Source: Bacteroidota bacterium
Lineage (GTDB): Bacteria > Bacteroidota > Kryptoniia > Kryptoniales > JAKASW01
Direction: 5' to 3'
Assembly: GCA_021785235.1 (NCBI GenBank)
Contig: JAJYGB010000391.1
Location: 1-8,874 of the forward strand
Length of the DNA: 8,874 bases
Shown: positions 1 through 8,874 of the stretch, piece after piece
Layout of the letters: every line of letters starts with the position of its first letter
Position numbering within the stretch: position 1 is the stretch's first letter
Made by a program: the position numbers and the translations under genes
The notes under the pieces: generated by a model
Seen by the model: the letters and a program-made list of their open reading frames with translations, nothing else
Database searches by the model: none
What the model was told of the DNA's origin: nothing

Positions 1-336
1 AAGGAATTCGCCTTCATCTAATATAGCTATTTTGAGCTTCTGAGCCTTGTCATATTTTGAGCCGGGATTTTCCCCAGCCACTACGTAATCGGTATTCTTG
101 CTCACCGAGTTGGCAATCGTGCCTCCCGCTTTCCTAATAAGTTCCGAGGCTTCCTCTCTAGAAAGCGTTGAAAGAGTTCCCGTGACAACCAGCGTTTGGC
201 CCGACAGAACTCCTTTAAAACCTTCTAACTTTGGCAAAGAAGCCACCCAATGGTCTTCGTCGACAATGGAAATGCTTTGGCCGGCGGCCCTGAACTCCAC
301 GGCTTTTTCAATTTTCCGCCCGTAAGGAGTGTGAGC
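1..336 (-). pseudogene. Continuation of the BRCT protein past an in-frame TGA: end of BRCT1 plus a LigA-like second BRCT domain (runs off left edge)
   Basis: Reading the minus strand in the frame of the 337-864 gene, 112 codons follow the TGA without another stop, up to the window edge. They first complete the first BRCT domain ([15 protein letters not shown], then [11 protein letters not shown]), which is the normal ending of this protein family. They then encode a second BRCT domain (about residues 219-288 of the read-through protein) with the LigA-type signatures [24 protein letters not shown] and GEN-GSK-DKA. Over 69 aligned positions it matches the C-terminal BRCT of the adjacent LigA at 46. 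The GTG at 300-298 has no convincing ribosome binding site, so independent translation looks unlikely. Either this is the distal part of a nonsense-mutated gene or the TGA is a sequence error for TGG. The true 3' end lies outside the window. Confidence 0.75.
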
Positions 337-339
337 TCA
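337..339 (-). other. In-frame TGA replacing a conserved Trp codon
   Basis: On the minus strand the codons are GGC ACT TTC GGG AGC AGA GAC TGA, followed by GCT CAC ACT CCT TAC. The family motif is SRDW-H-YGRKI, so a single G-to-A transition (TGG to TGA) explains the stop. TGA is used as a real terminator by intact genes in the same window, so a global change of code is ruled out. Confidence 0.85.
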
Positions 340-864
340 GTCTCTGCTCCCGAAAGTGCCTACCACCAAATATCCGGTCCGTCGCGTCACGTTTTCTTCA
401 CTGATCCCACCAGCACCCTCGGTTACCTCCTCACAAGCTGACCTAGGACCAAATGCAAACTTCCCGGTGAAAACAAATACTCGATTGGGGAAAAATATTA
501 TCGGCGGGGGCTCATCCAAAGGCAAGGAGGTAGCGGCATTGTGGCCGGCAATAATTCCAGCTTTTCCGCCAACCATTTCAGAAAGCAATTCTCTGAGATC
601 TTCGCATTCATCGTAGGTCACCACTTCATCTGCAAAGATCTTGCGCAACTTCTCGGTAAGTGTATCCCCCGGCCATTTGCCTCTGACATCAGGATGAGCC
701 TTCAGCCAACTGCGCAGCGCAAGAGTCGTGCTCTCATTTACGTTACCCTGGATGAGAATCCCCTTGACAAGCCCAAGCATTTCTGAAATATCGCGCTCTG
801 TACGACGCTGCCCATTAAATTGAGTGTTCTCCGGTTGGCCGTCTGAGTCAATCCTGCTTTTCAT
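337..864 (-). CDS. BRCT-domain protein, N-terminal part, ending at an in-frame TGA in place of a family Trp
   Basis: The conceptual product is 175 residues. Residues about 20-100 are helical (RRTERDISEMLGLVKGIL, then a WP-D-L-EKL stretch) and resemble the helical region that precedes the BRCT domain in bacterial 'BRCT domain-containing / DNA ligase-like' proteins. Residues 129-175 are the first half of a BRCT domain: VFVFTGKFAFG, a GG turn, then TGYLVVGTFGSRD. In relatives the next residue is Trp followed by (A/L)HS-YGRKI-KA. Here the codon is TGA (339-337) and the next codons still read [12 protein letters not shown], so the domain is cut in the middle. BRCT domains bind other proteins or DNA ends in repair; no catalytic residue is expected. 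The gene starts 12 bases after the ligA stop in the same direction, probably in one transcript, with an AT-rich leader and no clear Shine-Dalgarno. Its exact function is unknown. Confidence 0.8.
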   Translation of the reverse strand: MKSRIDSDGQPENTQFNGQRRTERDISEMLGLVKGILIQGNVNESTTLALRSWLKAHPDVRGKWPGDTLTEKLRKIFADEVVTYDECEDLRELLSEMVGGKAGIIAGHNAATSLPLDEPPPIIFFPNRVFVFTGKFAFGPRSACEEVTEGAGGISEENVTRRTGYLVVGTFGSRD

Positions 865-876
865 TATATTTTTCGT

Positions 877-4184
<3,308 letters not shown>

Positions 4185-4304
4185 GCTACGCTGTGATTAA
4201 TGTAACATTTTGAATCTAATTAACTTAAACAACTATAACAACCTTTGAGAACGCGAAGATTCTGGAGGTTCAGGGCGTAATTCGGAATATTTCGACGGGG
4301 ACAC

Positions 4305-4333
4305 TTGACATTGATTTGCCTCAAACGGATATT
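4305..4333 (+). promoter_or_regulatory. Probable housekeeping-type promoter of lexA
   Basis: A perfect -35 hexamer TTGACA lies at 4305-4310 and a -10-like GATATT (4 of 6 consensus matches) at 4328-4333, with 17 bp between them. Transcription would start near 4340, inside the inverted repeat at 4334-4353 and about 30 bases before the lexA ATG. The assignment rests on sequence match and position only. Confidence 0.6.
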
Positions 4334-4353
4334 TAGTAGAATTATGTCTACTA
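4334..4353. promoter_or_regulatory. Candidate LexA operator: perfect 7-bp inverted repeat TAGTAGA-N6-TCTACTA
   Basis: The two 7-base arms are exact reverse complements, separated by the spacer ATTATG. The site begins immediately after the -10 element and ends just before the lexA ribosome binding site, so a bound dimer would block transcription start. LexA proteins normally repress their own gene through a dyad at this position. The sequence is not the E. coli (CTGT-N8-ACAG) or Bacillus (GAAC-N4-GTTC) box. It vaguely recalls the TTAGTA-type box of xanthomonads, but with wider spacing between the arms. The role is inferred. Confidence 0.6.
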
Positions 4354-4355
4354 TT

Positions 4356-4359
4356 GGAG
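4356..4359 (+). promoter_or_regulatory. Shine-Dalgarno GGAG of lexA that decides the start codon
   Basis: GGAG ends 9 bases before the ATG at 4369. The frame also has a TTG at 4354, but that codon overlaps this GGAG, and only the ATG start gives the usual LexA N-terminus (M-x-x-LTxRQ). The ATG is therefore preferred. Confidence 0.7.
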
Positions 4360-4368
4360 AACAAGTGC

Positions 4369-5001
4369 ATGAACGACTTAACTGAGCGTCAAACGAGGGT
4401 TTTCAGGTTCATCGAAAGCCACCATCAACGGTACGGGTATCCGCCGACCATCCGGGAGATCGCCGATCATATCGGAGCCAAATGGAGCCATGGAATTGAA
4501 AGGCATTTACAGGCCCTGGAGAAGAAGGGCTACATAAAAAGGGAAGCCGTAAAGAGCCGCGGCATACGATTAAATCTGACCGGCACCGGAGCAGCCGTGC
4601 CCATCGTCGGGCGCATAACCGCGGGCAAGCCTATCCTTGCCGTTGAAAATGTCGGAGAGTCGCTTGTCCTCGATCCCGCTTTCGTTCGCGGCGGCGAGAC
4701 CAACTTCCTTCTCATGGTTGAAGGGTCCAGCATGAAGAACGCCGGCATACTCGACGGCGACCTCGTCCTTGTCAGGCAGCAATCCACCGCCGATCAGGGT
4801 GAAATCGTCGCCGCGCTCATCGACGACGAAGCTGCAACGGTGAAGAGATTCAGGCAGGACGGAGACCGCGTCGTCCTCGAACCGGACAACCCGGACTTTC
4901 AACCGATCGTCTCGGACTCGTCATCGGTCAAGATAATCGGCAGGGTTATGGCAGTCCTGAGATTACTCGACAGTCAGCTAACGGTCAAGAAACTGAGATG
5001 A
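4369..5001 (+). CDS. lexA: LexA repressor, self-cleaving SOS regulator (S24 family)
   Basis: LexA represses DNA-damage genes and cuts itself when RecA forms filaments on single-stranded DNA. From the ATG the product is 210 residues, the normal length. Residues 1-70 form the winged HTH domain (NDLTERQTRVFRFIE, YGYPPTIREIA, then SRGIRLN). Residues 78-200 form the protease/dimerisation domain. The scissile bond is Ala85-Gly86 in RITAGKP. The catalytic dyad is Ser121 (EGSSM, before AGILDGD) and Lys159 (ATVKRF), matching the E. coli positions closely. The recognition-helix stretch (KWSHGIERHLQAL, 38-50) differs from E. coli at the DNA-contacting positions, which fits a non-standard operator. It heads a lexA-dinB unit, with dinB starting 42 bases downstream, and has its own promoter with a dyad over the start site, suggesting autoregulation. 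Confidence 0.97.
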   Translation: MNDLTERQTRVFRFIESHHQRYGYPPTIREIADHIGAKWSHGIERHLQALEKKGYIKREAVKSRGIRLNLTGTGAAVPIVGRITAGKPILAVENVGESLVLDPAFVRGGETNFLLMVEGSSMKNAGILDGDLVLVRQQSTADQGEIVAALIDDEAATVKRFRQDGDRVVLEPDNPDFQPIVSDSSSVKIIGRVMAVLRLLDSQLTVKKLR

Positions 5002-5004
5002 CGA

Positions 5005-5034
5005 TGGAATATTGGAATGCTGGAATAATGGATT
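5005..5034. repeat. Four short direct repeats (TGGAAT, last copy TGGATT) at exact 8-bp period
   Basis: TGGAAT occurs at 5005, 5013 and 5021 and TGGATT at 5029, each separated by a 2-base variable spacer (AT, GC, AA). The tract fills most of the 42-bp gap between the lexA stop and the dinB start. It could be a binding array, a dispersed intergenic repeat family or a replication-slippage tract; the sequence alone does not decide. Confidence 0.75.
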
Positions 5035-5043
5035 GAGTCGGTA

Positions 5044-6378
5044 ATGGACAGCGATAGGTACCCGACGATCCTGCACATCGACATAGATGCATTCTTCGCG
5101 TCCGTCGAGGAAGCGCTCTTCCCCGCATTGCGCGGGAAGCCGGTTATCGTCGGCGGTCTGCCGAACGACCGCGGGGTTGTCTCCTGTCCAAATTACGAAG
5201 CGCGGAAGCTCGGTGTAAGAACGGCAATGCCGCTTTCGAAAGCGTACGCGCTTGCACCAAACGCCGTCTTCATGAGGGGGAGCTATCGCAATTACGAGAG
5301 ATACTCGAGGCGGTTCATTGAAATACTCCAGGACTTCTCCCCTGCCGTCAGGGCGGTGAGCCTTGATGAGGCATTCCTCGACGCTAACGGTTGTCTCCAT
5401 TTCTGGAATTACGATCCGAGCGCCATCGCTATCGCGATCAAGCGAAAGGTCCGCGATGAGTTGAATATCAGTGTGTCGATTGGTATCGCCTCCAATAGGG
5501 TCTGCGCGAAAGTCGCTTCCGATCATTCGAAGAAAGTTGCCAGGGAGGAAATGGACAGGAAGAAACAAACCGGCTCGCCGAACGGCCTCCTCGTCGTTGA
5601 GCTCGGAGGCGAAAGAGAGTTTCTTGCTCCCCTTCCTGTCTCGGCCATTCCGGGAATCGGCAAAAGAACCGCGGAGACGCTACAAAGTTTGGGAATAGCG
5701 ACGGTCGACAGACTCGCGAAGATCGATATTGGTACACTGCAGAAGATATTCGGAACCGTCGGTTTGTACCTTCACGAGGCGGCAAACGGCAGAGGTGGGC
5801 GGGATGTCGAGGATGGCGACCGTCAAGCGAAGTCAATCTCCCGAAGCACGACATTCTCTGAAGATTCGAACGACGAGGAGTTCATCTCATCCGTATTCTT
5901 CTTTCTTTCGGAAAAAATCGCGCGAGAGCTGCGTGAGAACGGGGAGGCGGCATCGACCGTGACCGTTAAGATGCGCTATTCCGACGGCGCGCCTCTGCTC
6001 GGCTATAGGAACCAAACCGCAACCCCCGATCGAAGATTCGTCACTTATCAGAAAAGCTATACGCTGGATGATGCCACGGATTCGGAATTCGAGATAGCGG
6101 CGGCGGGATTCGCTCTCTTCAAGAACCTGTGGCTGCGAGGAATGAAGGTCCGGCTAATTGGCATCGGGGTATCCAATATCCGAAAGGGATGCCTCCAACC
6201 CGACTTATTTTCAGCGGACAGGATAAAGCGAGCGTCCTTACTGAACGGTGTCGACAAAATACGGGGAAAGTTCGGCTATCATTCGGTCTATTTCGGAGTC
6301 GTCGAACGTCTGGATAACAGATATGAAGAGAGCCTGCACGGATTCGATCTTCACTCTTCGATTGACCACCCGGGATAA
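5044..6378 (+). CDS. dinB: DNA polymerase IV, Y-family translesion polymerase
   Basis: This is an error-prone polymerase that copies past damaged template bases and is usually SOS-induced. The 444-residue product carries the Y-family motifs in order. The first metal-binding Asp13 is in HIDIDAFFASVE, with Phe18 at the steric-gate position. ARKLGVRTAMP follows, then the catalytic Asp108-Glu109 in SLDEAFLD. The palm segment SIGIASNRVCAKVASD is at 145-160, the thumb HhH IPGIGKRTAETL at 202-213, and the little-finger domain covers roughly 262-420. A QPDLF pentapeptide at 385-389 fits the beta-clamp-binding consensus and lies before the final helix, as in many non-enterobacterial family members. 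The length is somewhat above the E. coli enzyme (about 350), through the longer C-terminus. It is downstream of lexA on the same strand, probably co-transcribed. The Shine-Dalgarno is weak. Confidence 0.95.
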   Translation: MDSDRYPTILHIDIDAFFASVEEALFPALRGKPVIVGGLPNDRGVVSCPNYEARKLGVRTAMPLSKAYALAPNAVFMRGSYRNYERYSRRFIEILQDFSPAVRAVSLDEAFLDANGCLHFWNYDPSAIAIAIKRKVRDELNISVSIGIASNRVCAKVASDHSKKVAREEMDRKKQTGSPNGLLVVELGGEREFLAPLPVSAIPGIGKRTAETLQSLGIATVDRLAKIDIGTLQKIFGTVGLYLHEAANGRGGRDVEDGDRQAKSISRSTTFSEDSNDEEFISSVFFFLSEKIARELRENGEAASTVTVKMRYSDGAPLLGYRNQTATPDRRFVTYQKSYTLDDATDSEFEIAAAGFALFKNLWLRGMKVRLIGIGVSNIRKGCLQPDLFSADRIKRASLLNGVDKIRGKFGYHSVYFGVVERLDNRYEESLHGFDLHSSIDHPG

Positions 6379-6432
6379 CCGTAATCTCGCTTCCCCTTGA
6401 TTGATTCCGCCATAATCGAAATATTTCATCCG

Positions 6433-7317
6433 ATGAGACCTCGAAGCTTACTCAAATACCCCGTTCCGCCGCTGCTCCTTCTTTGGATCCTCATGACCTC
6501 GTTTCAGATCCCTCCATCGCTCGTGATGCAATTCAGCTTCGGTAATTTCCATAACCCGAGGGGCATCAGCGTCGATCCCTCCGGCACCGTTTACGTGGCC
6601 GACACTGGAGACGACCTTCTCCTCCGGTTTAACCCTTCCGGTGATTCGACCGGCGAAGTAGGCGGATACGGCTCGGGGGACTTTCAGTTCGATATGCCTT
6701 ATGACGTGTGCGCGACGAACGGCGTCGAAATCTACGTAGCGGATTACAACAACAACAGGATCCAGCGATTCGACCGCACGCTTGCAAATGTCGCGACGCT
6801 ATCCACCGATCAGTCCAACGACGACTCGAAGCGATTTGGATATCCATCCGGTGTGGCGGTTTCCAGAATGGGGGACTTATTCATATGCGATGACGAGAAC
6901 GTCAGGATTATGAAAGTAAACACGTTTTCAACCGTAGAGCGCACGTTCGGCGGATACGGCGAAGGGGCGGGGACACTGGCCATGCCACGCCAGGTGGCTA
7001 TTGGGCCGAACGACGAGGTGTTCGTTTCGGACAAGGGACGCGTCGCAATGTACGACAATTTCGGAAATTATGTCGGATCTATCGGCGCGGGGATCCTGCA
7101 TGATCCGACCGGCATCGGAATCGGTGGGGATAAACTGGGCGTGTGCGATTCAGACACGTTGTTCTTCTTCGGGTTGGACGGAAGCCTGATCGCGAAATTT
7201 TCCACGACCGACATCTTCGGAACGAAGATAAACCACTTCAACGATGTTTCCTTCAGAGGCGACAGGGTCTATATTCTGACCGACAGAAGAGTCGTGGTGG
7301 CCAGGTCAAACTTCTGA
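6433..7317 (+). CDS. Exported NHL-repeat beta-propeller protein
   Basis: From the ATG at 6433 the product is 294 residues; a TTG 36 bases upstream would add residues before the signal and is less likely. Residues 1-9 are basic and 11-22 strongly hydrophobic (VPPLLLLWILMT), consistent with a signal peptide or N-terminal anchor. About six NHL-type blades follow, near 39-67, 85-114, 137-165, 184-208, 223-250 and 268-292. They show the recurring P-G(I/V)-V-x-G-x-(V/L)(Y/F)V-D pattern and linkers such as NNNRIQRF and TFGGYGEGAG. The fold suggests a six-bladed propeller working outside the cytoplasm as a binding scaffold. I see no catalytic motif or known ligand. Similar single-propeller proteins occur in Bacteroidota/Chlorobi-like genomes. 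It starts 54 bases after dinB and may be read from the same transcript or from its own promoter; none is obvious. Confidence 0.85.
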   Translation: MRPRSLLKYPVPPLLLLWILMTSFQIPPSLVMQFSFGNFHNPRGISVDPSGTVYVADTGDDLLLRFNPSGDSTGEVGGYGSGDFQFDMPYDVCATNGVEIYVADYNNNRIQRFDRTLANVATLSTDQSNDDSKRFGYPSGVAVSRMGDLFICDDENVRIMKVNTFSTVERTFGGYGEGAGTLAMPRQVAIGPNDEVFVSDKGRVAMYDNFGNYVGSIGAGILHDPTGIGIGGDKLGVCDSDTLFFFGLDGSLIAKFSTTDIFGTKINHFNDVSFRGDRVYILTDRRVVVARSNF

Positions 7318-7878
7318 ATTCTTCAGCACTTCCGGATTCACGATCGCTCTCGGCCTTTCACCCCTCAGCACCGCTATAGCGTTCATCGCCGCAAGCTCGG
7401 CCATCTTTGCGCGGGTCTCGAATGTCGCACTCCCAAGGTGAGGCGCGAGAACTACGTTATCCAATTTGTAGAATTCCCGATTTACTTTAGGCTCCTTTAC
7501 ATAGACATCCAACCCCGCCCCGGCAATTCTCCTGCTCTTCAGCGCCCGGATTAGCGCCGGCTCGTCCACCACTTCGCCACGGGCAGTGTTGACGAGGATG
7601 GCGGTCGGCTTCATTATCCTGAGCTCCCTCTTCCCGATGAGTCCGCGAGTCTCTTCGTTCAAAGGAACATTGAGGCTCACAAAATCGGATTCATTCAATA
7701 ACCCGTCCTGCGTGACCCGCGTTGCGCCAAGCGCGTCCATTTCGGAATTACGTCTGCGGGAATAGTAAAGGACTCTCATGCCGAATCCCTTCGCGCGCAA
7801 CGCTACCGCAGTCCCTATTCTGCCGGCCCCGATAATCCCGATCGTCTTTCCGGACACCTCGTGGCCGAGCATCATCAT
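7306..7878 (-). CDS. D-2-hydroxyacid dehydrogenase, C-terminal NAD(P)-binding fragment of a broken gene
   Basis: This fragment carries the nucleotide-binding domain and the C-terminal tail of a glyoxylate/hydroxypyruvate reductase-like (D-glycerate dehydrogenase) enzyme. It has the Rossmann loop GIIGAGRIG near residues 13-21, the arginine in VNTARGEVVD, the glutamate in DVYVKEP and the histidine in LAPHLGSAT, so the family catalytic Arg, Glu and His are all kept. The ATG at 7878 is one of three consecutive Met codons inside the normal protein (KGWTPMMMLG), not a natural start. Homology continues upstream in this frame to about 7902 (RKFKGWTP). The ATG overlaps the stop of the upstream fragment as ATGA, which appears coincidental. 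Alone, this piece lacks most of the substrate-binding domain. Its end overlaps the convergent NHL gene by 12 bases. Confidence 0.8.
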   Translation of the reverse strand: MMMLGHEVSGKTIGIIGAGRIGTAVALRAKGFGMRVLYYSRRRNSEMDALGATRVTQDGLLNESDFVSLNVPLNEETRGLIGKRELRIMKPTAILVNTARGEVVDEPALIRALKSRRIAGAGLDVYVKEPKVNREFYKLDNVVLAPHLGSATFETRAKMAELAAMNAIAVLRGERPRAIVNPEVLKNSEV

Positions 7879-8255
7879 CGGAGTCCATCCCTTGAATTTC
7901 CTAACAGGAGGCCGAAGGCCAGGTCTGCCGTGGCTTCGGTCAGTACACCCGGCGTATTTGTCACTGCTATACCCTTCGCGGTTGCAGCCCCGACATCGAC
8001 GTTATTATAGCCCACCGCGAAATCCGAGATGACCTTCACTGTTTCGAGTTTCGAGATAAACCCGGCGTCAAAACGATTTCCGAGCATGGCAATTACGCCG
8101 AATGCGCCGTCGAGCCTCTCAAGCAGCTCCGGCTGCGCGAGGTCACGCTCCTCCCTGTTCAGATCAATTGTGAAATGTTGCTTCAGGAGTGCAATCCCGT
8201 TTTCCGGTATTTTTCTGGTTACAAGGATTTTCGGGCGCTTGTAAGGACGGCTCAT
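7875..8255 (-). CDS. D-2-hydroxyacid dehydrogenase, N-terminal substrate-domain fragment of a broken gene
   Basis: This fragment encodes the first part of the same dehydrogenase: KILVTRKIPENGIALL at 9-24, ISDFAVGYNNVDV at 76-88, and GIAVTNTPGVLTEATADLAFGLLL at 95-118. These are the conserved N-terminal blocks of the family, which reduces glyoxylate or hydroxypyruvate with NAD(P)H. After LLL (to 7902) homology stops; the last eight residues before the TGA are out of frame. In relatives LLL is followed by a helix of about 14-15 residues (A-ARR-x-E-AD-x-R-G type) and then GKFKGW. That helix is missing here, and the next block continues in another frame in the downstream fragment. It starts 74 bases after the metG stop, in the same direction, so the two may be co-transcribed. 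Confidence 0.8.
   Translation of the reverse strand: MSRPYKRPKILVTRKIPENGIALLKQHFTIDLNREERDLAQPELLERLDGAFGVIAMLGNRFDAGFISKLETVKVISDFAVGYNNVDVGAATAKGIAVTNTPGVLTEATADLAFGLLLGNSRDGLR
7897..7906 (-). other. Junction of deletion plus frameshift in the dehydrogenase gene
   Basis: On the minus strand the upstream frame reads CTC CTG TTA (LLL) down to 7902. The downstream frame resumes as AGG AAA TTC AAG GGA TGG (RKFKGW) from 7902. The conserved helix between these blocks, about 14-15 residues in relatives, is absent, and the frames differ by a non-multiple of three. This implies loss of roughly 41-46 bases rather than a simple one-base indel. Confidence 0.7.
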
Positions 8256-8329
8256 GTTCTCTTAGAGCTGTAGTCAACCGGGAAATTGAGGCGGATCGCG
8301 GAAAAAACAGTTGCGCGCATCCCGAAACG

Positions 8330-8874
8330 TCATCTCACGATGCTGCCGCTGTCGACATCCGACACCGTTGTCAGTATAGACAACTTACCGTCTTCAGACG
8401 AGGCGGCTAGGAGCATGCCGTTGGATTCAAGCCCCATCAGCTTGGCGGGTGCCAGGTTCGCAACTACAATTACATTCTTCCCGACAAGGTCCTCGGGTTT
8501 ATAGTGTTTGGAAATCCCTGCGATGATCTGCCTTTTCTCCTCTCCGATCAGCACCTCGATGCGGAGGAGTTTCTCTGACTTCGGGACTTTCTCGCAGCCG
8601 ACTATTTTAGCGACGCGGAGATCAACTTTGCGAAAATCGTCGATGGAAATCTGGGTTTTTATCGGCGCGGTAGCCGGCTTTGCCGCTTGCTCGGCAGGGA
8701 CATCCCCGCTCGCTGTTTTCTTTATTTGCTCTTCGATGGCGGAATCCTCGATCTTCGTGAAAAGTATTTTAAGATGCCCGATCTCTTTCCCCGCTTCGAC
8801 TTTCATCTCGGCGACGGAGTCCCAGCCTGCGGTCGCGGCGGTTCCTTCGAGCCTCAGCATCTTCCATATTTCTT
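8330..8874 (-). CDS. metG: Methionyl-tRNA synthetase, C-terminal part (partial; 5' end beyond right edge)
   Basis: MetRS charges tRNA-Met with methionine. The window holds the last ~181 residues. The frame is open to the right edge, and the codons before the internal ATG at 8860 read EIWKMLRLEG, matching the end of the MetRS anticodon-binding domain. Next comes GHLKILFTKIEDSAIEEQI, the usual end of the catalytic core unit. A linker rich in Ala/Pro/Lys follows, then the C-terminal tRNA-binding OB-fold domain (Trbp111/EMAP-like) from about ISIDDFRKVDLRVAKI to the end. That domain has the signatures QIIAGISKHY, VIVVANLAPAKLMG and ESNGMLLAA. The ATG at 8860 is internal, not the start. A free-standing tRNA-binding protein is unlikely because MetRS sequence precedes it. 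The gene ends in TGA, 74 bases before the dehydrogenase start. Confidence 0.93.
   Translation of the reverse strand, partial: EIWKMLRLEGTAATAGWDSVAEMKVEAGKEIGHLKILFTKIEDSAIEEQIKKTASGDVPAEQAAKPATAPIKTQISIDDFRKVDLRVAKIVGCEKVPKSEKLLRIEVLIGEEKRQIIAGISKHYKPEDLVGKNVIVVANLAPAKLMGLESNGMLLAASSEDGKLSILTTVSDVDSGSIVR

Noticed and set aside
300..339. TGA read as selenocysteine
   Set aside because: The family residue is Trp, not Cys, and I see no convincing SECIS-like hairpin just downstream. The TGAGCTCA palindrome at the stop is too short to count.
4232..4237. TATAGT on the minus strand as a rodZ -10 element
   Set aside because: No matching -35 hexamer is found at 16-18 bp. The region is simply AT-rich, so the call is too weak to list.
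4354..4368. TTG at 4354 as the lexA start
   Set aside because: It overlaps the GGAG Shine-Dalgarno that serves the ATG at 4369, and the added residues are not found in LexA N-termini.
4978..5568. 196-codon minus-strand open frame across lexA-dinB
   Set aside because: It is antisense to well-supported dinB coding sequence and shows no recognisable domain: a shadow of codon bias.
7875..7904. Programmed ribosomal frameshift in the dehydrogenase
   Set aside because: No slippery heptamer is visible at the junction, and frameshifting would not restore the missing helix of about 14-15 residues.
8256..8329. Terminator between metG and the dehydrogenase
   Set aside because: A GC-rich stretch next to a run of six A/T bases is present, but the arms do not form a clean stem on either strand.

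Overview
The window looks like a contig fragment of an uncultured, mid-GC bacterium. By hand count, sampled lines in the right two thirds are about 58-63% GC and sampled lines in the left 2 kb about 35-52%. The RodZ-like protein and the exported NHL propeller recall the Bacteroidota/Chlorobi/Ignavibacteria (FCB) side of the tree. The ligase recalls the long LigA forms I associate with Verrucomicrobia. This placement is an impression from protein similarity, not a result. TGA ends several intact genes (rodZ, lexA, the NHL gene, metG), so the standard code applies.

Layout. Left block, minus strand, read from 4184 down to 1: a RodZ-like membrane HTH protein, NAD+-dependent DNA ligase LigA (unusually long, with a charged insertion in its helix-hairpin-helix region), and a BRCT-domain protein that runs off the left edge. 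The first two overlap by 4 bases (GTGA) and the next gap is 12 bases, so this looks like one operon. The BRCT gene carries an in-frame TGA where the family has Trp; the frame then stays open for 112 codons and encodes a second BRCT domain closely related to the one at the end of the neighbouring LigA.

Central block, plus strand: lexA, dinB (Pol IV) and an exported six-bladed NHL propeller protein. The lexA promoter (TTGACA, 17 bp, GATATT) is followed directly by a perfect 7-bp inverted repeat, TAGTAGA-N6-TCTACTA, where a self-regulatory SOS operator would sit. The lexA-dinB gap holds four copies of a TGGAAT-type unit at exact 8-bp spacing.

Right block, minus strand: the 3' end of metG (methionyl-tRNA synthetase with its C-terminal tRNA-binding OB domain), then a D-2-hydroxyacid dehydrogenase (glyoxylate/hydroxypyruvate reductase type) broken by a deletion of about 14-15 codons plus a frameshift. 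Its 3' end overlaps the NHL gene tail to tail.

How the genes work together: the core is a DNA-repair neighbourhood. It contains a repair/replication ligase, a BRCT adaptor-like protein, the SOS repressor and a translesion polymerase. lexA-dinB is a plausible SOS unit under a candidate operator unlike the common LexA boxes. I see no CRISPR array, IS element, tRNA, rRNA or phage gene. No stretch longer than 300 bases lacks a gene; the longest gap is 184 bp between rodZ and lexA.
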